DNA of 64,000 bases. Origin: Acanthopleura granulata. Lineage: Eukaryota > Mollusca > Polyplacophora > Chitonida > Chitonidae. The position numbers were made by a program, and so were the translations under genes. Positions 56,540 through 64,000 of the stretch are shown in pieces. Positions within the stretch are counted from its first letter, which is position 1; each line of letters starts with the position of its first letter. The notes beneath the pieces were generated by a model. It was not told the origin of the DNA. It saw only the letters and a program-made list of their open reading frames with translations, and made no database searches. The DNA lies in contig JABBOT010000032.1 of the NCBI GenBank assembly GCA_016165875.1, positions 993,613 to 1,057,612 on the forward strand, given 5' to 3'.

Positions 56540-56695
56540 TTGTAAAACCCATGACCATCCCCATTTTACTGGCAGACCTTCCAGCATGGGCTGTACTTGA
56601 TCTCACTGTAACCGCATCAGTAAAAGGCTCACGGTCCACTGCGTTGCGTTACGCGCTAATCACCTCGGCCACGGACTTCGTCCACCCTCCCCTCA
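56540..56695 (-). mobile_element. tRNA-derived SINE, diverged
   Basis: AAACCCATGACCATCCCC, TACTGGCAGACCTTCCAGC-like body and GTTACGCGCTAATCACCTCGG head; one of the older copies. Confidence 0.7.
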
Positions 56696-57559
56696 GTATG
56701 CACATATAGCTGGCTTGATTATGTACGTAAGTGAAAAAGACATTGTGTAGCTGGTGTGCAGACAACTTGCAGACAGAATCTCTTTAGCAGATGTGGTTTA
56801 TGCATATTCATGTCCTACTGCGAAATTTATTAGTTTCACATACCGAAGCACTGATGCATTGAGCATTTTTTTAGTAACAGTTACTAGTACTGGGGTGTGT
56901 GCATTTAACAAGTAGACATGTCGACCTCTTCTGCACTGGAGGTAAAAATGATCGTTGCTACTGTGTTTTCAATCGGGTCAAGTCGCGCCTTTTGTTATCT
57001 GCACTGCATGCCAGTAACTGGACTACATGTACACTCACATACAGTGCTTTTACATTTGTTATGAACTTTACCTTTATCATAAAAAAAATGGGGCGGACAG
57101 AACCTACACCCTGGTAATATGTGCATAGTAAATTGGCCTATAGTGACTCATGAATGACGGCGCCGTGCAACCTTAGCGTGTTGCATTGTTCATATGTCGT
57201 ACTTAACAATTTTCCACTCATTTGACGACGAGGATTCCTTAAAGGGTAGGCGACATGTGTACACAACACGGTGTCTGGTGGCAGAGCGAGTCCATGCCGC
57301 CAGAGTGCTGTTGCCAGTGCAACGTGATAAGCCGAAGACTGCAGACAGGACACCACACCCAGTAACATTATTTTGACATCGGTACCGCCCCGACCAGTCA
57401 AACCTCTCAGTGCAAAACGCCAAGCGAGGCAGCAAATTTGTTGAAAACTCGCTAAATTCGTTGGTATTGGATGTCCACTTAAGACTAGCTGAGTACTTGC
57501 TCACCTCACGAATCCTTTGACGTTACATCGTAGCAACTTTAATGTGACAGTTGAGGCCT

Positions 57560-57770
57560 GTGACAGAGCGATGGGCGCGTCAGCGGAGCGCAAAGACTTA
57601 AAAGCCTCCCATCAATGCGATCGGTGTGAGAACATGTACAGCTCATACCAGTTTTCTCTCCAGTCGATAGTGGGAAAGTCTGCAATCCACATGTGGGTGG
57701 TCGTGGAGTTTCGTCTTCGTCGTATGACTTAATTTTTCTTGAGTACGACATATAGCACTAATCATATGAA
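57560..57770 (+). mobile_element. tRNA-derived SINE, very diverged
   Basis: CCTCCCATCAATGCGATCGGTGTGAG, GTGGGAAAGTCTGC, TCTTGAGTACGACATA; indels throughout. Confidence 0.65.
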
Positions 57771-58035
57771 CAAAAAGATTAAAACGAAAGCCTCATGAAT
57801 ATGTATTAAATATATTACAGATATTTTGCAGAAAACTTCGGTACCTAGCCTCTTAACCGCCCATTTTGGTCGACGGCTGGTATACGAATGTCGGTTTTGA
57901 TGCCTCGATCCCACTTAGGTTGGTGATAGCCATTAATCATAGCTGTTGTAAGCGAAAATAGGATGCACAGTGGATACTCCCATGCAATTTGCAGGGACGT
58001 ATTAGTTAAAGTCAAACTTATTTTTGAAGAAACGA

Positions 58036-58208
58036 CATTGGCTCATGGGAAGGTCTGCCAGTTACCAGTGGATAGTAGTTGGTTTCCCCGGGCGTCTGCC
58101 CGGTTTCCTCCCACCAGAATGTTGGCCACTGTAGTATAAGTGAAATATTATTGAGTGCGGAGTAGAACACCAAGCAAATAAATAACAAATAATAAATAAA
58201 TAAATAAG
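58036..58208 (+). mobile_element. tRNA-derived SINE, 3' half
   Basis: GGGAAGGTCTGCCAG, GGTTTCCCCGGGCGTCTGCCC, TAAGTGAAATATTATTGAGTG and an (AAAT)n tail. Confidence 0.85.
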
Positions 58209-61200
58209 TATATGCCTTAATGAATATATGCCTTAAATATAAAATATAAAACTCGAGACGTTTCATTGCTTACAAACATTGCCATCATGTCAATTTACCC
58301 GATAAACAAAACGACAACAAACAAATAAACAATTTCCTGATTCTTTACTTTATTTGGGTGTGTACCTTATCTCATATTCTAACTCCGATATTCTGCCTTA
58401 AGATTAATTTTGTTTGGAAGATTTTTACTAAATAGGTTTTGGAGAATAAACACTGAAAATGGGAAGTTTTTGAATTTTATTTAGAACAAGCAATAATAGC
58501 CGGTGACATGCACATTTCAAAAATTCCTCCCGTGACAGGTAAAATTAATAACTTTGGCTACAATACCAATAGGTTGGTCGACCATGTTTTGAGTATGTTT
58601 TGTCGGGGAACTGATAACCAAACATAACGGCTACGTAAATTACACGATTTCATGGACAGTGTAAACCAATTCGCTCCTAAATAAAAGCGTTAGATACAGA
58701 GCAATGACTCAGCGATATCAACATGGAACTTCCGGCGAATTTTGTCTCGATATAAAGTTGATGTAAAAATAAAACATATTTTTCTCACTAATAGTAGGCC
58801 TATAATCTATTTCTGAAACGAAATTATACAATGCAACTTTATAAGTCTATTTTAAATTTATTTTTAATTTTACATGAATCTTAGTACCCGCGACTCGTCA
58901 ATAAATGAAACCACTGTGTGGTCTTTTCAGAGACAATTTATTTAAGTTTCAAAGGCTTTCATCTAAGTTACAGACGGACTGGTATGCATCGGCATATGGG
59001 TGGGGAATACAGTGGATTAGGACGGATGTGATGGTAACTCCGACCAAGGGGCCTGTATACGAATCGATAAAATATCTCACATGAAGTTTAAAATGCACAA
59101 TTCTTTTTCATGATTTGATGAGGCAAATCAAGATCAGGGTCCCTCAGAACCAAACAGACGGGAAATGTTTCTGTAACACGAGACCGCCCCTGTTTTCTCT
59201 GACATAACCTGAAACTTGAATAATATATTTTTAATTGCACTGTGTGTAATGCGGACTGTATTCGGCTCTGCTGGTGATCATCAAATCATAGGTTCATGCT
59301 AAATCGTATTCTTCTCATTTGCATATGGTATCATTTGGAGGTTACGTGACACGAGAACACGTAGCCGACAATGCTTGGCAGGGCGTCGAAATCACTGCAT
59401 TGTGTGTAGATCTCAAACACAAAACATAAACCCGTTGGTGTTGAGCAATTAAAGAGTGTAGTGTTTGACATCTTTAGATAGGAAACACTTTCATATATTT
59501 TGATATTTAACAAGATTAACAAGGAGGTATTCACCACATTATTTACCATGTAAACATCTCAGAAGCCTACAGTAATAAACACTCGCTTTCGTAGTGTTCA
59601 TGAATAAACATCAACTTGGCATTCAACATTTTAAGGAATTAAAATCAACCCCTTACTGATGTAATTTCGCAACATCCTTGTCTGTCTCGATTTTTCTACA
59701 TGACTGTAGATTCGAAAAAGTTTTTCTTTGCAAGGAATGAGGTATAACAGCTCATCAGTCAGTTGTATGTGGGCATGTTACCAGCGAATAAAGGGCCGTT
59801 TTGATATCAGTTCAAGCGAGGACATACACACAGGCACATATATATTGCTGTTCTGATTTCTTAAGATTGTTGCGAAATGCGACCTACATATTGCTCTTCA
59901 TATTTAGAGCCACTCTATAGCCGTAGCACACCCATCATTCTTGTATGTCGCTGCGGCAATTCTCCAGATTTCAATGAAAGCCATCAAATAAAACGCCGAA
60001 TACAATTGCTAGCGATATATAAACCGCCTCTCCCTTCAGAGATACCGGGGGGATTCCCCGGCCCTTGGTTAGCTTAGGTATTGATCAGACTTTTTCCACA
60101 GCAAACATGTCCCAAAGGCAAATCATGTACAAGAGATCGTCTGCGTTTCTAATGTCTGCGTTTTCTCTTAGAGATTATTATTTACCACAAGTGTGGAGTC
60201 TTGTATTACTGGTAAACAAACAGCAACGAAAAGATGTCCCCTTTGTGTTCGCCGGCGTAATGTCTTTTGCTTCAATGAAAGATATGATTAACAGTTTCGC
60301 TGTGCGTAAAAAAAGATACGACATTTCTGCACTGGAATCATATTTAAGATATTTCATATCTTCAATATTTCGGATGCCAAAAAATGCTTACTTATGACGC
60401 GGTGATGCGTATCTAAGACAGGGCACATCCGGGCACTTTACTTGCCTGCGGGAGAGGCCAGCAGGTGACAAGGTGAAAGATAACATAGTAAGGTATGGAG
60501 GGATGAAGTACAACATGCAGACGACACAGAACTGAACTTTCTAATAACGGTAGATTATATAGTATACAGCTGGAACATGTGTTCAACGTACTCAAACTCA
60601 AAGCTTACTTTTTAACTAATGTCGCCGTAAAGCCGAGTTTTGTATTTAAAAGAACAGACCACATTTACACAAAGCATGCATCATATAAAAGACCATTTCG
60701 TGCTCTTTTCAAATATGGCTTTTATTATTTTTGGCTTTTTAAACCCAAATTAAGAAGAAAATAGAGACTGCGGTGATACGGTGGACGTTTTGGAACACAT
60801 TGACCTCAGTGACGTCACAGCTATATTCATTTTTTGCTACTAAACATGCTGGAACTGTTATATATTCATATTAAAGACAAATATGGGGGTTGTAATACAT
60901 ATATATATTCACCTAAAACGTAGACATACATGTATACCAATCAGAGGATGTTTATCAGCTAAAAAGAATCTGTTATGTTGCTGTGCTTCAATGATCCAAA
61001 AAGCCCACCGCAGCACGGCAGTCTTTATTTCCGTTTTAATCAGCGCCAAAAATGCCACAAAGACCATATTTGGAATCAGCACGAAATGGCCATTTATATG
61101 AGGCGTAATTTGTATTTTGTGTAAATGTGATGTGTTCATTGAGCTTCTGTATTATTTAGGTAATATTTTCAGGGCCGTGTCTAGGTAGGCACTGAGTAAA

Positions 61201-62480
61201 CTTTGTAGGCACGAGTAAAACGGTTTGTAGCTAGATGTGGAGCAGCTCGAATAACAGGGACGTCATGAGGAAGTGGCATGTCCTGTTACTCAAGTTACCA
61301 GTTTGGCTTTTATCGATGTTTAGCCAACTCTCTTTCGAGTAGCAGCGACTGAAGCACATTATTTAGGTACCTTTGTTAGGGTTTTGGGATTAGTTTGACT
61401 CAATAAACAGAACATCCGATTCTCATTCGGATAGAAAAGAAAGGAAGGGAAAAAAAACTGTTGGCGCTTTGAAATACTGGTCTTACTGGTTACATACATG
61501 CAAACATAAAAATACTGTTTTTATTTAGGTTTTTGGGACAATGTCCAATGCCAAAAAAAAGGAAGAAAAGTAAAGATTTTAGGCAAGAAGTTGTCCTGGA
61601 AAAGTAATGGCAATTTGTCTAGCCTTCAAATATGACAGCCTCCTTGACCATCAGTTGTTTAAACTTTATAATTCTGCTAAAGCCTTTCAGCAACGGTAAT
61701 TTATCACCTCCGGTCGCAGGCAAAGTGCCCCAATGCACGAGAATATGAATTCATATAATGTCTATAAAGTTGTATAGTGTTTAACATTTGTTTGTGTTAA
61801 ACTTCGCTGTGTACAAGACGAATGCCCCGAAATATACACATTTCCCATCCCTTAAGAATGCAGCGGTTGACTGTATCGATTGACTCTGACGATTAATTAC
61901 TAAATGAACGTCCATTCCTACGCTGATTTTTATCGCCGTTTACAGTGGCATGCTACATAAATGTCCACTATATGTATTTCTGCTGTCGTTGTACACTGTA
62001 AAGTGACTAATGCCCAACGCGTTTAATGGGTGATTAAAATTCAAACAAGCGTGTTTGATAAATATATACATATATTTAAGTACTAAACATAAGTGTCTAA
62101 AAATTGTATATAGTCCTTTACTGTAATCCTATAATCTCCAAATGTTTAATACCTCATGCGTAAAAGTGCATATATGTTAAACATCTAAATTTACAGTGTA
62201 TGTATTCGGGCAATACCTCGTGAGTACAAAACAGGTGTTTCGAGGACACACATTACTCGAAGCTATGTATAGACTGAAAAATAGTCGTCTACGCAGAAAC
62301 CTACACGGACAATTTTACCGTGACCGCAGCAGCATAATATATTCCCGTCTGCCTGCATGGCGTGTGGATCAGGCGATATGCTAAGCATGACTGAAGTTGT
62401 TTAGAGGTAACGTGAACATTCAAAGTTTAGAGGTAACGTGATCATTTAAGTAACCTACGGCATTTGCTTTCTCTATACAG
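58209..62480. other. Gene-poor stretch, possibly a long intron
   Basis: A 96-codon ATG frame (MSQRQIMYKRSSAFLM...) at 60107-60397 follows an acceptor-like TTTTTCCACAG, but it was not recognised. A frame at 62196-62384 also follows an acceptor-like site and ends in a stop. Neither can be called a gene with confidence. Confidence 0.35.
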
Positions 62481-62635
62481 TCAGTGTTAGACTTGACACA
62501 AGCCCAGGCTCAGGAATATCAGTGGGCGTGTTCGGGCGTTCGAGCTTCTGGCGAGATTGTCCTGACAGCTTTGTCACTCGAGAGGAAATTGAGGCAGATG
62601 ACATTGCTGAAAACGTAAACCAGCAGGACGTTCAG
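62481..62635 (+). CDS. Internal exon of an unrecognised gene
   Basis: Acceptor GCTTTCTCTATACAG and donor GTTCAG|GTAAGA are both strong. Of the three frames only one is open throughout: two bases of a split codon, then 51 codons including SGISVGVFGRSSFW and FVTREEIEADDIAEN. It ends in phase 0. The protein is not recognised and should continue beyond the window. Confidence 0.6.
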
Positions 62636-62679
62636 GTAAGAAGACATTCTCCTACTCAGACTTTTTAAATATTCCATTG

Positions 62680-62745
62680 GCCCGCCAGAAACCTGCGGAT
62701 GGTCATGAGTTTCCCCCGGGGTCTGCCCAATTTCCTCCCACCTAC
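62680..62745 (+). mobile_element. tRNA-derived SINE, internal fragment
   Basis: CCAGAAACCTGCGGATGGTC and GAGTTTCCCCCGGGGTCTGCC; 45 bp after the preceding exon. Confidence 0.75.
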
Positions 62746-62823
62746 TCTGAGTTTTATTTATGTCTGTGACGTGTGGGCTGCCGCTGAGTTGTTAGAAAGC
62801 GTGCCTTTCAATCTCATTAAAAC

Positions 62824-62990
62824 ATGATTTATTTATTTATTTGTTTTACGTCGTACTCTAGAATATTCCAAGTATAGAACGGCGGTCAGCATTATGGTGG
62901 GAGGAAACCAGGGACAGCGCGGAAGAAACTCACGACCATCACCATGGTTTCTCGCGCGAACTGGGCCTGAACTCTCAACGATCGGATGTT
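62824..62990 (-). mobile_element. tRNA-derived SINE, opposite orientation
   Basis: TTTATTTATTTATTTG, TACGTCGTACTCTAGAATATTCC, GTCAGCATTATGGTGGGAGG, CTCACGACCATCACCATGG; together with 62680-62745 it forms an inverted pair. Confidence 0.85.
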
Positions 62991-64000
62991 CTAGTCACGG
63001 AGATCCCATTTAAATATGTGCAGTCAACACTTGAAAAATCATTACACGTCGATTTCTCAATGCTTTTCATATCCAGGTTTCAACAACTGCATTATCGACA
63101 AAACCTACATACTCAGAGGGGCGGGGTTCACATTATGGAACTGGCCTGGGTACCAAATCAATGTTTTTTCGTTTCTTATTTTATTCCGGCTCTAAGTAAA
63201 TACTTTCCTCATGCGCTCCAAATCTGACACCTCGTTTATTTTCTCGTTTCTTTATCTATTAACGAACATTAACCAGAACCTGTTAAACCTGTTTAAAGGG
63301 GTCTGGTTATTGCGTAATGCAATAGCTGGGTAATAACGTATACGATGGGCTTAAAATGGAAGTTTCGTTCATAACTTTTTTTTGTTTTCGTTTTCGTTTT
63401 ATGTGGTCATCTTGGATTCGGTTGCTTAAGTGAATTGTACATATGGGAGTGTTTGAGCCGACTTCAACACTGGGTTTTCATAAAATATTGCACCTGGAAA
63501 CAAACATTCTAGAAGCATTAAACGGTGAAAGCAAGACATTTTTCATGTCAGTTTGAGCTGACAGAATACCTGGGTCAAATCTATACCTGAACAAAAAAGA
63601 CACGATTTTTTTCAAACTGAGCGAAACAGATCAGAACTAGATTTCACTAAGAAAAGTCACTCACCATATATTAAGTTTCAATTTAGAGTAAAATAAACAC
63701 GCATTTACATCTGGAAAGTCAGGTAAACTGCCCAAGTCCAAAATAGGACCAACATGCTGAAAATGGATGAAACAAAATCAGGTAGGTGTTGGAGAGCTTA
63801 AAGATTTCAACACGGAGAAATTTTCAATCATTTTAGTTTCAGAAACCCGCCCTTTGAATAGTAAACCGTTACAGAAGTGTGTGGTTTTAAAAGGAGAAAT
63901 TGTTGGTTGGCAGTTAGAAATATTCAAACTATTGACACTGAAAGAGATAATTTGGGGACCATAGGTGGGTTTGGATATACGAGCAAGTATAATAATGGGT
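62991..64000. other. Probable intron, nothing recognised
   Basis: Downstream of the exon at 62481; no further exon seen before the end of the window. Confidence 0.45.

Noticed and set aside
1..64000. CRISPR array, prokaryotic operon or phage
   Set aside because: The tandem repeats lack unique spacers, genes are intron-split and the repeats are eukaryotic.

Overview
The window is animal nuclear DNA, most likely from a mollusc or another lophotrochozoan. The genes are split by GT-AG introns, the coding exons are clearly more GC-rich than their AT-rich surroundings, and the ACATGTA motif is very common. A tRNA-derived SINE family with (AAATA)n tails is scattered on both strands. There are no operons, CRISPR arrays or prokaryotic signals. 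The species cannot be fixed from sequence alone.

Layout. 1-10.8 kb: mostly noncoding, repeat-rich, with one transposon-like helix-turn-helix ORF on the minus strand near 3.1-3.5 kb. 10.9-14.2 kb: two exons of an unrecognised minus-strand gene, whose intron holds a striking 48-bp minisatellite of 22 copies. 19.07-27.13 kb: a plus-strand gene in four coding exons for a 772-residue BTB-BACK protein with nine C2H2 zinc fingers. 27.1-38.5 kb: a long gene-poor stretch with TTAA-flanked MITE-like elements, a 24-bp minisatellite and segmental duplications. 38.9-51.56 kb: a plus-strand gene of nine coding exons for a 687-residue TPR/ankyrin protein resembling the N-terminal part of TRANK1-type proteins. 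It consists of two modules that match exon for exon. 53.8-64 kb: the probable 5' end of another plus-strand gene (TATA-like box near 53.81 kb, possible start exon at 54.48 kb, a good internal exon at 62.48-62.64 kb) that would continue beyond the window.

The genes show no functional relationship. The zinc-finger protein is probably a nuclear DNA-binding regulator or Cullin-3 adaptor. The TPR/ankyrin protein is probably a scaffold. The most distinctive things in the window are the exon-by-exon duplication in the TPR/ankyrin gene, the BTB-BACK-zinc finger architecture, the intronic minisatellite with higher-order repeat structure, and several uncharacterised repeat families (TTAA MITEs, a foldback element, a three-copy intronic satellite). 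No clearly new molecular system was found.
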